A DNA stretch of 64,000 nucleotides from Hydractinia symbiolongicarpus. Lineage: Eukaryota > Cnidaria > Hydrozoa > Anthoathecata > Hydractiniidae. A program made the translations under genes and the position numbers. The notes under the pieces were generated by a model, which saw nothing but the letters and a program-made list of their open reading frames with translations, searched no databases and was not told the origin of the DNA. Where the stretch lies: NCBI RefSeq assembly GCF_029227915.1, contig NC_079879.1, positions 10,600,001-10,664,000 of the forward strand, in the 5' to 3' direction. Positions 1 through 27,500 of this stretch are shown here, piece by piece. Positions within the stretch are counted from its first letter, which is position 1. The number at the start of each line of letters is the position of its first letter.

Positions 1-349
1 ATTAGAAAACGATATGAGCCGTTTTTTTCTTGACAATTTTTAATTCTATCTTTGTATGTTGTTTTCAGCGGGTAAACGTTGGTGGAGATGATACCATGTC
101 TGCAAGACGTCAACAAGTTTGTTGTGGTGTTACCATTGGTGGCTGAAATTGTGAAGGTAAAACATCTTTATTTGAAATGAAATGGCACCGATCTAAAAAC
201 ACGGTTTAAAAACAGGTTTTGTTAATTTTCTAGAGGTGTAAATTAATCTTTAGAAAATACATTATTTCCTTGTTACTTTTTTTAGCTACAAAAAAGGGCT
301 GGTACCTAATATTGTATTTATATTTATAATAATTACATTTTTTTATATT

Positions 350-556
350 TTAAATGTTATGAAAAAGTAGTAAGAAATGAATTTTAAATTTGTTTTTATT
401 TTTTCTACCAATCATTTCTACAAATTCGTCTCTTGTTGCATAACTTTTCCCTATCTTATTCGGAGTCTCTTCACAGTTTTTAAATGCTCCACCTCTGCTG
501 TCCATCTCATCCATGGTACAGCTCTCTTCCGGCAGGCCATCCACGTAAATTAGGTA
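350..556 (-). CDS. Possible exon of an unidentified minus-strand gene
   Basis: Reading leftward, an open frame gives IYVDGLPEESCTMDEMDSRG and about 25 further ordinary-looking residues before a possible donor after ...EFVEMI, or a stop near 350. There is no ATG at its beginning and a stop lies just upstream of a possible AG, so it would be an internal or 3' exon. Amino-acid composition looks coding, unlike the surrounding T-rich DNA. No family recognised. Confidence 0.25.
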   Translation of the reverse strand, partial: YLIYVDGLPEESCTMDEMDSRGGAFKNCEETPNKIGKSYATRDEFVEMIGRKNKNKFKIHFLLLFHNI

Positions 557-977
557 GCTTTACAATCAAACTTTCGCAAATATTATTTACGGCCAAAACC
601 ACCTGCTGGTTTATTTTTAAATATTGGCCAATTTTCAAAAAAATTTGGGCGGGGTGACACGGCTGTTCACGTCAAATTTCAAAATTTTGGTCCAAAATCT
701 TGAAAAGAAAATATGATAATTTGTGAACAGTCCCTAAAACCTTTCTTCCTCCAAGCTAAAATATGATTTGCTGTATTTCGTTATGAAACTTTTGTCTTAA
801 CTTCGCTTAATCGAGTTTTGATAAGTTCATAACACAATGCGACAATGCTTTTTTTTTGTACAATAAATTTGCAACAAAATGCTAAACCAAAATATAGTGT
901 TGCTTAGGCTTGTACGAAAGTATTTTTGTTGAACTTGCTGATATGCTATCGGCAAAAATACATAATCGGCGATAAAC

Positions 978-1068
978 AACCTCGATCCAGGGTATCTTGT
1001 ATTTTTTCGACATTGGGATCGCTGTCCCGATGTCAAAAAGGTACAAGATGCCCTGGGAATAAGGTTGG
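978..1068. mobile_element. Foldback MITE, family 1 copy 1
   Basis: The left arm beginning aacctcgatccagggtatct and the right arm ending agatgccctgggaataaggt are imperfect reverse complements, giving a hairpin of about 90 bp. The same terminal motif (aacctcg..cc..ggg) recurs at 24076-24166 and 53044-53125. Confidence 0.65.
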
Positions 1069-3000
1069 GGAAAAACACTAATTGGTCCGTGAAATATATT
1101 AGTCATTGATTCAACATTTCGTCAATTCAGAACGATGTAAAGTCCTCCAGCTGTCACGCTGCACTATTTTGTATCGTAGCAAGCAAATTATTACAGCTCA
1201 TTTCGGTTAAGGAATAAGAGCTAACAAAAGTTTCATAGTTCGTACCGTTGGGGTATCTCAGTTAATTCTCTTCTGTCTGAAACACACGGAGCATCACTTC
1301 ACAAATGAACTTATTTGATGTTTCGAGTTACCGCAACCTATTATGCAAAAAAGTAGGCTAACCTGTTCCGTAAAGTACACCTGCGGCTTAAATAGGTGAT
1401 TTCAGGATGAAATCATTCACATCGATGAGTGAGCTCCCACCCTCCCACCCAAAAGTCTTTAACAATAATAAAAAGGTTTTCTCTCTGCTATCCAATCAGA
1501 AATATATAGCTTCTTTATTTATATATCTGTCTTCAATAATTATTGACGGAATTATCAGACAGTTTGTATTTGTATTTTGTAACGCAGCGTACTAAACTGT
1601 AGCTAAACGACTCCACTAACAAAAATGGAAAATAAATAAATGTACGAACGATTGAACAAATTGGATTAGTTTATAACAACCAAGTTTTTAAACTTTAACG
1701 GCGAAGCGGGCTTGATTTCTGACCGGAGAATTTAGTGATGATAGTGTGAAGATGTTCCCGTGTTTGCACACTACGCATGTCTTCGTCACAGCATTTAAAG
1801 TTTTTGTGGGTTTTTGTAATGATAGTAGCATTTATCGTCAACGACAAGGTTTTACCCTTGTCCGATAGTCAAATCGAAGTTGTTGAATTCGAGTAATGAA
1901 ATATAAACGTCATGCGTATATCTAACGGTACAACAATGACGTTACGTGGTTGTTATATAATTGCAAAACAATCTTAGAAAAATTCCAAAATACGCCATTA
2001 TTTCTTCCTTTAAACTATAAAACTACAAGGGACACCTACGAAGTCGCGATTTTGTGTTTCTTTTTCTATGGAAAAAAAACATTTTTGATTTTTTTAGGCC
2101 ATAGTGAATATATAAAATATGAAATAACCGGCGGAAAATGATAGTATCGCCATCTCGTTGTATCGCTATGACTATGTTAATGTATCAGATTAAAATAACA
2201 ATGTCATGTTTACACGTAACTAAAACAGTTTAAAATTATCAGTGTGTCATTAAAACATTTCCGTTTATATACTCTTATTCAAACTTTCGAAGCCCGGAGA
2301 GCAATGATAATCACGAACAACCTCGTTTTCAAGGATAGTTATTGCCGCTGCTCTGCAATAACGTCTCAGGAACAAGAGACTGGGGACGAGGATGGAACAC
2401 AAAAAATGATCTTGGTTTCGCTTTGAACCCACGCTTAATCAGAGAAAGATTTTAGTGAGTAAGCAGGAAGGGAAAATAAAACTTGAAAAGTCATGTAAAT
2501 GTTTTTCTTGCTCATGTTTAATTTTTTAGAGAGATTTTTGATTAGATTTAAATCAATATTTTTTGGCAGGTGGGCCAGGAAACGGAAAAACGGGATACAT
2601 TCACGGTTTATTTCGGATTTTCACTTTCGCTTTTGATCTTTGCCCGGATCTTTTCAACACTCTCTTGTAAATACTTTTTCTTCTTCATTACTTTTTGTCT
2701 TAGCTTTTAAAAATACTTATAGGTTGGAATCCTTGAAATATTTTAAAAACGGTTTGAAAGACACGAAGATTAAAGATATTAATTAATCGCTAGTTTAGAA
2801 ATAAATGGTTTCAACTTTATACAAATAGAAACCATCTATACACAACAACTCACTTATTTGGGATCGTGTATGAAATCGAGACAAACTATAAACAAACAGC
2901 AACTCCACTTTTTGTAGCAAGATTTTATTTAAGCTGGCTTGCTAACTATTGCTATAAGTCTCATTAAGGTATATTGTGATTATTTATTTCGTCTTTTGCT

Positions 3001-18809
<15,809 letters not shown>

Positions 18810-20459
18810 GCTACTTATACCTAACAACATGCATTATAATGGCGCATAACTTCGTCATCTTTTGCCTGATATTTTTATACGATATTTTTATTCGAAAAAG
18901 AAAAAAACTTTTTGAACTTATTTTACAGTATTCTTAGGATTTGAACGTTAGGAAATTCTTTTTGTATTCACGTAAAATAAAATTTATTTTTTAGATATCC
19001 CTATTTTCTATTTCTAAATTATATTTTTATATTTGTTTCTACGTATTTCAATGTTTATAGAATATTCAGTAATTTTCTATTTATTTTTCAAATAATAGCT
19101 ACAATATTCTTGTTCTCCCTTCCTTTAACACCTACTTCTTTTACATTGGGAAATACCTCCTGGTATAATTGGCGTTCATCAAAAGAGTCCTTAGTCGAAT
19201 CCATGAAGCTAATTTAATTTTTATTTGATAATCTTAGTAGTATTTCATTTCATTTTTACGCTGTTTTGATTTTGACTTGTTTGAAGTGCAGCATATTTTG
19301 ATGTTTTTGTACCACCCTTACAGCATTAACTTAAATCCGGTAGTCCTGTTTATTTTTAATTACCATACTAAAATAACTGGTGAGATAAATCACTAATCTG
19401 CATGTTTAGGTTTTAATTTTTATTTGCTGAAGACGGATGTTCCTGCTAAACTTAAACCATAGGAAGGAAACAATGTAAATGGATATATATTAGTACGAGT
19501 AGCCTTCGCGGATGAAGCCAATCTAAAACATTACCAATCCAGATAATTTTTTTCACAAAAATCACATTTTATTATTCCTTCTTGATAGTTATAATTTTTT
19601 TTTGTGAATCTTTTATACATAATATGGATTTATCAGAGGAGATTCCTGTTGCCTTTACATACCCTTTTTAATTTGTCGACATTTTTATTGTTACTGCAAC
19701 TAATTTAATTCCCTACTGTCGTAGGTTATTCGTTTTGATTATACAGTATATTTTCTTTTTATGCGAGACCTGGCTAAATGGAGCAAATTTCTTGGTTCCT
19801 TGAACTACCTTACTAAATTAACTAAAAAAAGCTAATCTCAACTACGCTTATAGACCTTTACTAAAACGAAAACATGTTTGTATGAGAGAGGAGCCAACCC
19901 GCCTAGCCAAGGTCTTGTTGCATTTGAGGAGATTCCGGTAAGCCTGAATGACGCAATCATTTGCTATAAAAATTACTTTTTTTATTCTAAATTGTTTGTT
20001 TTTCGTTGTTCAAAAGCCAAATAAGATATTTTGGTATGTAAACAAAAGCTAAGCCTGGCAACACGTCTCCATATTAAAGACTCAAAAAGTGGCTATCAAT
20101 ATTAAATAAGAAAAAATTATTTTATCTACTTCAACCTAACTGTACTCCACCCATCCACTGTCACTCCTAAATTTATTGAGATAAGAAAAGTATTAAAAAA
20201 AAGTCTGTTAGTTTTGTCTGCAATCAAATGGAGACAGCATAACAGATGTCTAGAGAATATAATCCAGAACAAGGTTGCAATCTAGTGACACATGTCGCTA
20301 GAATAGGTTTCTCAATACTTCTCAAAGAAGTAAAGCTAGCCTGTAGTTGCTGAATAGTTAATTTGAATCTTTTTTGTGATTGGAAATAATGCTTGTTGGT
20401 TTAAGTGGTAAACTAGCGTTGAAGGGTGAAATAACAAGATAAATAGGTGAAAAATACCT
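18810..20459. other. 3' flank of SHTN1-like gene, no gene seen
   Basis: AT-rich. It probably begins with the 3' UTR (AATAAA at 18977-18982). No splice-framed exon, RNA gene or repeat structure was recognised further on. Confidence 0.5.
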
Positions 20460-20923
20460 TACAGTAGAACTTCCTTAAGGCGGACACTAAAGGGCCCAGA
20501 GATTTAGAGAGGTGTTCTCCTTTAGAGAGTTTCCCTTTTTTGCCAAGAAACGAAGAAAAATTCTTCAAAGTCGGAAATCCATTAGGCATCTCATATTACC
20601 CTTCTCCCCTCCCCAGTTACGCAAAGAAACCTTTTGGCCTATAGAAACTAAATTTTGCTAAACAGAGACGTTTTTGGACATTTCACGTAGAATGTAGAAC
20701 ACTATAAAAACCCGGTAAGACTGAAAATGATTGCAAAGCTATACATGAGCTCAAAACTTTTCTTTGTTCGATTTATGGAAAAAAAAATTCCGAGTGACTA
20801 TGTGAGAAATAACCGTGTGGGACCTGGTGGACTCTTCGGAGAGGTTTTACTAGGGATTTATCAGAAAAGCTTCCAGAAGGTGTGTGCTTTAGAGGATGTC
20901 TGATTTAAGGATGTTCCACTGTA
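20460..20923. mobile_element. Non-autonomous pogo/mariner-type transposon
   Basis: The ends are TA-cagtagaacttccttaa and, inverted, TA-cagtggaacatccttaa, about 17 bases well matched. The CAGTRGAAC terminus and TA target are typical of the Tc1/mariner superfamily (pogo group). There is no transposase inside. Confidence 0.7.
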
Positions 20924-21719
20924 GTTTCAATAACCTATCGAAATTTACTATTAAACAAACACTTAGCTATCTCTTTAGTCAACCTATATGCATAACGATT
21001 GCAAAGTATATAAGGCTAGCTTAACTTTTTGCCAATTTCACGGCATATGAAAAATAAATGTTCAACTGATGAAGTGAAGATGTGTGCGCTCCCGGCTGAT
21101 CTGCGATCTCGAGTTTACAAAGTTTTGCATCAATATCTATTATGCTTGTTCTTGTTCTGGTGTTTTCAAAAGGATCCATTTTCTATTATTATCTTCCTAA
21201 GGTACTCACTGTGTTCTTAATTTAAAACAAAGATTGTGAATGAAACAGCAATCATTTGTTTACCTTGCGTCAATGTATGTGGTGCACGAGGCTTAGGTTT
21301 TAGTACTATGGATTAAAATAGCTGGAGAAGTATCAAAATCGTTGTTGATAAAAAAATCTGATTTTAATAAATCTACGAGTTTCTTTATTATTAAAACAAT
21401 CATAATTCTGCATAATTATTGCAACTTTTAAGACAACTATCTCGAGCACCCATAAAAGTGACCCCAACTTGCTTTTTCGCGGAAAATAATCTTTAAGGCA
21501 AGTTTTCACTTGCCCTGCTAACTGGAACACATGTCACACCCTTATTTATAAGATTAGGAGAATCCCCAAAATTTGGACTCTTGCCATGACGAAAGGCATG
21601 TTTAAGTCCATAGCAACGCCTATATAGTATTTTCACAGTTTTTAATTAGCTTTCCGACTACTCTACCTATTATAAACGTCTGGATATTTTTGAAGTTGCA
21701 TGATACAATACTTCTGATA

Positions 21720-22465
21720 TACCTTGTCAGTTAAAATTTCGTCGGTCAAAAGTGACAAAATTTGAAAAAAAATTCGTCATTCTTTACCGGCGAAATTTTA
21801 TAACCGACGAAATGTTTTGACCGACCAAATTTTATAACCGACTAAAAATTTTGACTGACGAAATTTTCACCAAAATTGAATTTTCTATTTTACGTGTCTT
21901 TATTCGTGTTTAAAGTCGACAGACCCTTTTAAAGTCATATTTTAAGCCATAAAAAAGGAGGTATTAGGAGGAAAGATAAGAAAACCAAAATTTCAAAAAA
22001 AATAAGTAAGTTTCCTCTTTTCATTGTAAATAATTCTATTAAGATAGCTCTTCAACTAACATTTTCATGTCTCAAGCGATGGGTTCGAGATACAATGAAA
22101 GATTTATTGACGATTTCTACTCATATGATCTCACTGGGATTATTCAAAACGACGAAAGCTTTGACGAGAGTGATTTTGAAATTGACCTTGAAATAAAAAG
22201 TACTAGTGCTGAGGTACTAGAAGAGGAAGAAGAAAGCGAAGAATGTCTTTAAAAATGAAGAAAAAAACACTTGTATTATTATTGATTAGCATTTGTTTTG
22301 TTAAATATAAGTAAAAAAATAGAAAACGGTTTTCTTCTGAAAGGGGGTTAAAACTTTTCGTTGGTTAAAAGTGACAAAATTTCAGGAAGATTTCGTCACT
22401 TTCCACCGGTGAAATTTTATAACTTACGAAAAATTTTGATCGACGAAACTTGAACTGATAAGGTA
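21720..22465. mobile_element. Non-autonomous TA-target transposon with a small ORF
   Basis: The terminal inverted repeats (21722-21751 and 22434-22463) match at about 26 of 30 positions, each flanked by TA. Subterminal regions are arrays of 'ccgacgaaattttataac'-like motifs in alternating orientation. The centre holds the ORF at 22067-22252. Confidence 0.75.
22067..22252 (+). CDS. Small acidic ORF (61 aa) inside transposon
   Basis: ATG to TAA frame beginning MSQAMGSRYNERFIDDFYSY and ending in a Glu-rich tail (VLEEEEESEECL). No transposase motif is visible; it may be the remnant of a captured or transposon-encoded protein. It is the only candidate coding stretch of the element at 21720-22465. 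Function unknown. Confidence 0.35.
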   Translation: MSQAMGSRYNERFIDDFYSYDLTGIIQNDESFDESDFEIDLEIKSTSAEVLEEEEESEECL

Positions 22466-24545
22466 GTTTGTTTTGAAATGTTTTAAAAATTTTAGAAAAA
22501 ATTTTTTGAGGAATTTTCTACCTTAAAACAGAAGTTTAATTTTCCTCGCCGAACCAGGCTAAGAGTGTACCAGAGTTTGATCTTCACAAGTAGAACGTTA
22601 GCAAGGAACAAGCAACAGTTGATCCTGTAAAATACAGAAACTTAGGCAACATTAAGTCTCGGCCCGAATTTTAAGTTGCTTGTAAAAAAAAGCGTGCAAC
22701 AGAAACTTTAACATAACATTGCAGACCACCCCCCCCCCTTCCCCTGCTATTTAAAATCACTTCTTTCTCCTGAACTTTTAACACGCAGTAATGCCTCCGC
22801 TCTTTCCGAAAAATAAACAAAAAAGGTTGTCTGTGGTGACAATCGCGTTCTACCTTGTGTCTTTTTTATAATGTCTTATGTGCGACAAATACTACACGTA
22901 CTAAACGATATAGACGCTTCGTAAACATTTCAATTATTTGCTAATAACCAATACAATAACAAAACCGATCCGTCCTGAAGGAAGCGAGGCAATACAACGT
23001 TTTGAAAGACTTAGTGCAGGTAAATAGTGTGTTGCACACCGATTATAGGACTTGCCGCAATTCAGGTAAGGCACATGGCACAGGTAAACTGTGATACGCA
23101 TACCTAGTGAGCGTTAAGTAAAGATAAATGGTATAATGAATTTTACATTCTTTTTATTGGTATATTTCGCATTAAGAATATGATTACAAAAGTTAGTTTT
23201 TGTAGACTTATATGACATACGTAGCATAAATACATTATTTCCAATATAACTAACTTACTATTACAGGTGACTCGCGAAAGGCCAAAGTAGTCTTATCAGC
23301 CAGAACCTGTTATTTCTACGCATGCGTAGTTACACATTGTCTTTTTGTGAGAAGGAAGCTATGTACAGTTTAACGTTACAAACAAGCTAGTTACAAAAAA
23401 ATTAAGTAAACAAGATATCCTAGTCAATATACGTAATTTAGACTTGTATGCAGGTAAAACAATTAAACTTAAAATTTAAAATAGATATCGATGGCACATA
23501 AGAAGTACCGCATACAATAAGAAAAATACGATCAAATTGCCTTTTCTAGTTAACTGAGCTTTCATCTAGAATATCAAAGCTCAAATTCTCTCATACGAAA
23601 GCTAAGACTTGTGGATGAATGTGTCAGACCAAATCCCGAATTCAATAAATTGTAGAGAAATTTATTGTGTTTATTCGTGTAAGCGAAATCATTCGCGCTC
23701 AACAATGATCGCGTGAGCAAAGAACAATAGAAGTTAGCGATTATAAAACGCGGTCAGTGATTCTGACGCAAACAAAAATTCTTTCAATTTTCCTGTAGTA
23801 AGAAAGGTTATGCTGGGATCTCTTGGCTACTAATCAAACAGAGCTTGAAGAAATTGTTTTTTTGCATCAACTTCGTTCATAAGGTTTGTCAAAGTCGCTA
23901 GCGCTTACTTGATGGCCGCCAGACTCGATGTGCAAAAGACAAAAGCCCCTGAGGACGAGTTGTTTGTTGCACATGTCAAACAATTTAAACACTAAATTTT
24001 CCCTCCATTGTTTACAATTTCCTACAGCTTTCAAAACTTTGTCGGACTTCGCATTCTGAGAAATACGCCTAAGCACGACCTCGTTCCCAGCGCCCGTTGT
24101 CTCTTTTTATATCAAATCGTCGTCTTGCTGTCAAAAAGATACAAGTTGCCCTGGGGACGAAGTTGGCCTAAGCAACTAAATTATAAAAGACACATTGTGG
24201 CGACTTCTCTCATTGTTACATGTGCCTGCGTATATAGGTAAAAAAAATGTAAAACAGTCGTTAATAATGGCTATATATTTTTACAGTGCTCTTTGCATAT
24301 GTATATATCTAACACAAACAAAAAAAACAACCAAATAAACAAAAAAAAAAACATGGCTGTGATTGATTTTCTCATTAGATATATACTTCAAATATTAGTA
24401 GTTTTGGATTTATTGCCCGCAGGCGCCCAGTTTAAATGGAGTTAAAGAAATGCATATTTTCAATCCATTAACGAATTACTATACATAACATGATATATCT
24501 GCCACAGATATATATTCCAGTTATGTCCCAAAATGTGCTTTCTGC
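22466..24545. other. Intergenic region, apart from a foldback element
   Basis: Apart from the foldback MITE at 24076-24166 and the downstream flank of gene A, I see no gene, RNA or organised repeat. Confidence 0.5.
24076..24166. mobile_element. Foldback MITE, family 1 copy 2
   Basis: The left end gacctcgttcccagcgcccg and the right end gccctggggacgaagttggc are inverted, the same type as copies at 978-1068 and 53044-53125. It is more diverged than copy 1 in the middle. Confidence 0.6.
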
Positions 24546-27500
24546 TTAATTCTCACATTTATGACATGTTGTATTCTTAAGAGAATTGGAAAAATGTGCG
24601 ATACTTGTTTCAAACCTAACATCAACCAGTTTGAGAGATTCGGATTCTTTATCCTCCCTTGTATACATAGTAACGTGATTGACAGGAGCATCATCTGCAT
24701 CTGAAAGCATTGTTCTCCATGTACCAATGAGATGATCATTTGAATGGATGGTGTTAGGCGGGACGTACAAAACGTGGTTTTTAAGGATCTTGAAGGCTAT
24801 GAAGATACAAATAAAAGGAAGCTGATTCAAAGCGTTTAAACAAATCAAAAAAATTAAAGTTTATATAACAAATAAAAAACAACACAAAAAAATTCACCTG
24901 TCAAATGCAATTTATTTTTTTTAACCCATTTTCCTAATATGAAAAATCCTGAATCGTCATCTAGTGGACAGTCCATATGGTGGAAACCATGTTGTTCGAT
25001 ACCGTTACCTCCACAAGCTGCTACGACGTAATCGTCATGATAAGCTATAGTAAGAAAGCACGTAGAAATATATGCCTTACTTTCCGAGCAAATCAGTCAT
25101 ATATGTGTAAGTAAGGACAATTTTCTTGCAATAATAATGCAATGCACATTTTAGTTAAATCTTTTTTTGTTTTGTTTTGAAATTTCTATAAAAGGAGCAA
25201 GCAATAAGGTTAATATAATTATTAACTTACATTTTCCATAGGCAAAATCAACTGTACAATGTCTTTGCAACAAAGCAACTTTTTCTTGTTTATCTCCTGC
25301 GAGGCAAGCTCCATAATAAGCTAATAACTGATTGGTGCCAATATCGACAGGTATAATACCATCCCATTGAGATGAGCAAATGAATTTCCCACCTTTTTCA
25401 CCTGGTTCAGCTTTTATCCATTTTGCTTTTTTCAACACTGCATGACGAGGTATTTTCATATCAGGAACTCCATGGTATTGTGTCATCACCAACTGGACTA
25501 GATCATAATTTCCTGGGAGTGCGTCTGTGACGTCATTATCATCACTGCTCATGACAGTCTGCCCAGAGAGTCCCTTTCGATTAAAATCAGTAAGAGCGTC
25601 CCACCGTTCTTCAATGAAATTTGAAAGATCTTCCACGTCTGTATCGTCGTATAATTCTAATAATTTTTCACCGAAAGCGTCAATGGCTTTGCTCTCTTGA
25701 AAAGTCTTGTTTAGATTTATCAAGCCGTGTAAACTAGGGTTAGAATGCGCATCTGCATTTTGCTCTAATGTCTTTACAACCTTTTTAAGTAAATACTGCC
25801 TCTTTCTTTCATTGATTTTATCATCCAGTTCTTTCAGGGAATCTTCTCGGGATAATTTTCTACGGAAATCACTAATACCATTATTATTGTTAATATTCGT
25901 ATTGTTACGCAGCAAAAGAGTGTAGCAATACTTAAAAAACTCCTCAAAATCAATTTCTCCACTTTTGTCTTTATCAATTTCATCGATGAGAAGTTCGAAC
26001 TCGTAATTAGACATCTCTACACCAAGTTTTGAAATAAACCTTTGGAATTCATCTCTATCCACCCATCCATTTGCAGATTGGTCAATCTCAAGAAAAATGA
26101 CCTTGACTTTTTCTTTAGATACAATCTCGATGTTAGATAAATCTATAAATAGATAAAGTAAAATTAAAGGTAACTAGTATTAACCACGTTGAAAAATGCG
26201 CGAGGAATTCACTCGTCGTTACTCGCAGCTACCAAAAACACACGAGGATTCACTCGTCGCTACTCGCAGCTACCAAAAATGCACAAGAATTCACTTGTCG
26301 CTACTTGCAGCTACCAAACATTGCCGATAATTCACTTGGAGTTATCATCTTTGACCCGCAGGTGACATGAAGCATTTTAATATCTACTAGAGGTACCTCG
26401 TCCTTTTTATTTCACGTAGCTTGACCGTTTGCTTTTTCGTGTATCTGCACCAAATACAATATATCTGCAGCAGATAGAATATGGATTTTAATTTATAGAC
26501 TGGCGGGTAGCGCGTAGATAAATCCACGATCTTATTTGCTCAAATTATTATAAATAATCGTAATTTGAAAATAGTTGCGAGTATTGTTTAGCCACACTTC
26601 CACATTTATAAGGTGTCTGCACTAAAGAATTCCACCTGTGCGGCATGGCCTATGTCAACTTAAGTACTTAACCCAGCGTCTCGACACCGGGTGTCTCAGC
26701 TACCCTTCTCTATAATGATAAAATTAGTATATAATCTATCTGTCTGCGAGAAAAAAGTCGTGCAGCGATAACATGAAATACGATGTATAAAGAACGGTCA
26801 AACGGCTAGTCTCCATAATAAACCCATATTTTGTCTGTGTCTGCTTTGCGCACGAAATAGTAGATGGAAATTTCCGTGGAAGATAAGCCGGTAGTTTACG
26901 TGTAGTCAAAGACATAACCAGAAGCAATAACATGTAAAATCGGATTAAAACCTTTTAAGACGAGGGAACCCCTTGGAATGCTGACGAGAGCATTTTAGTA
27001 TAGAAACCGTGCAGAAAAACTTCATTCACCCAGCTATATCAGTGAGATTGGTAGTATTAGTAAGATGAAATTTTAACGGTTCTCTAGAAGAAAATAATAT
27101 CGCGGAGGATTGTACTTTCTGAAAATATTTGATAAGGATATCATAGTATGTGACTGTACGCCAAAATCAACTCAAAAAATTCATCGATTGATTACCATGG
27201 TTACCCGTTGCTAGAAAATATATAGGAAAAATATGACATTTTGCTGCTCGACGCCTAACTAAGTAACTGAATACATAAGTTATTTCAAGCGCCTTTTTGG
27301 CCACGTATGTTCCTCAAGGATCACGTGTATGGATTGAGCGCATTTTCGCAAGGCTGACTCGTCTTCCAAAGAACTGAAAATCGGTTTCATTTAAACACTA
27401 GGTGGTACTAATGCAATGACAGAAGAAATTGTAAAGTGTGTGTACTGCGATCTTGAGAATTCTTGTTTCGCTTGCATTCCAAACTTAAGCTGCAAAAAAA

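Larger units (their letters stand above)
1..2999. other. Upstream region of SHTN1-like gene, mostly featureless
   Basis: Apart from the possible exon at 350-556 and the foldback element at 978-1068, I see no gene. No clear TATA box is placed just before the ATG at 3001, and any non-coding 5' exon is not visible. Confidence 0.5.

Noticed and set aside
68-160. Possible + strand exon between ttttcag and gtaaaa
   Set aside because: One frame stays open only to a TGA shortly before the donor and the other two stop early. It could be a terminal exon, but nothing supports it.
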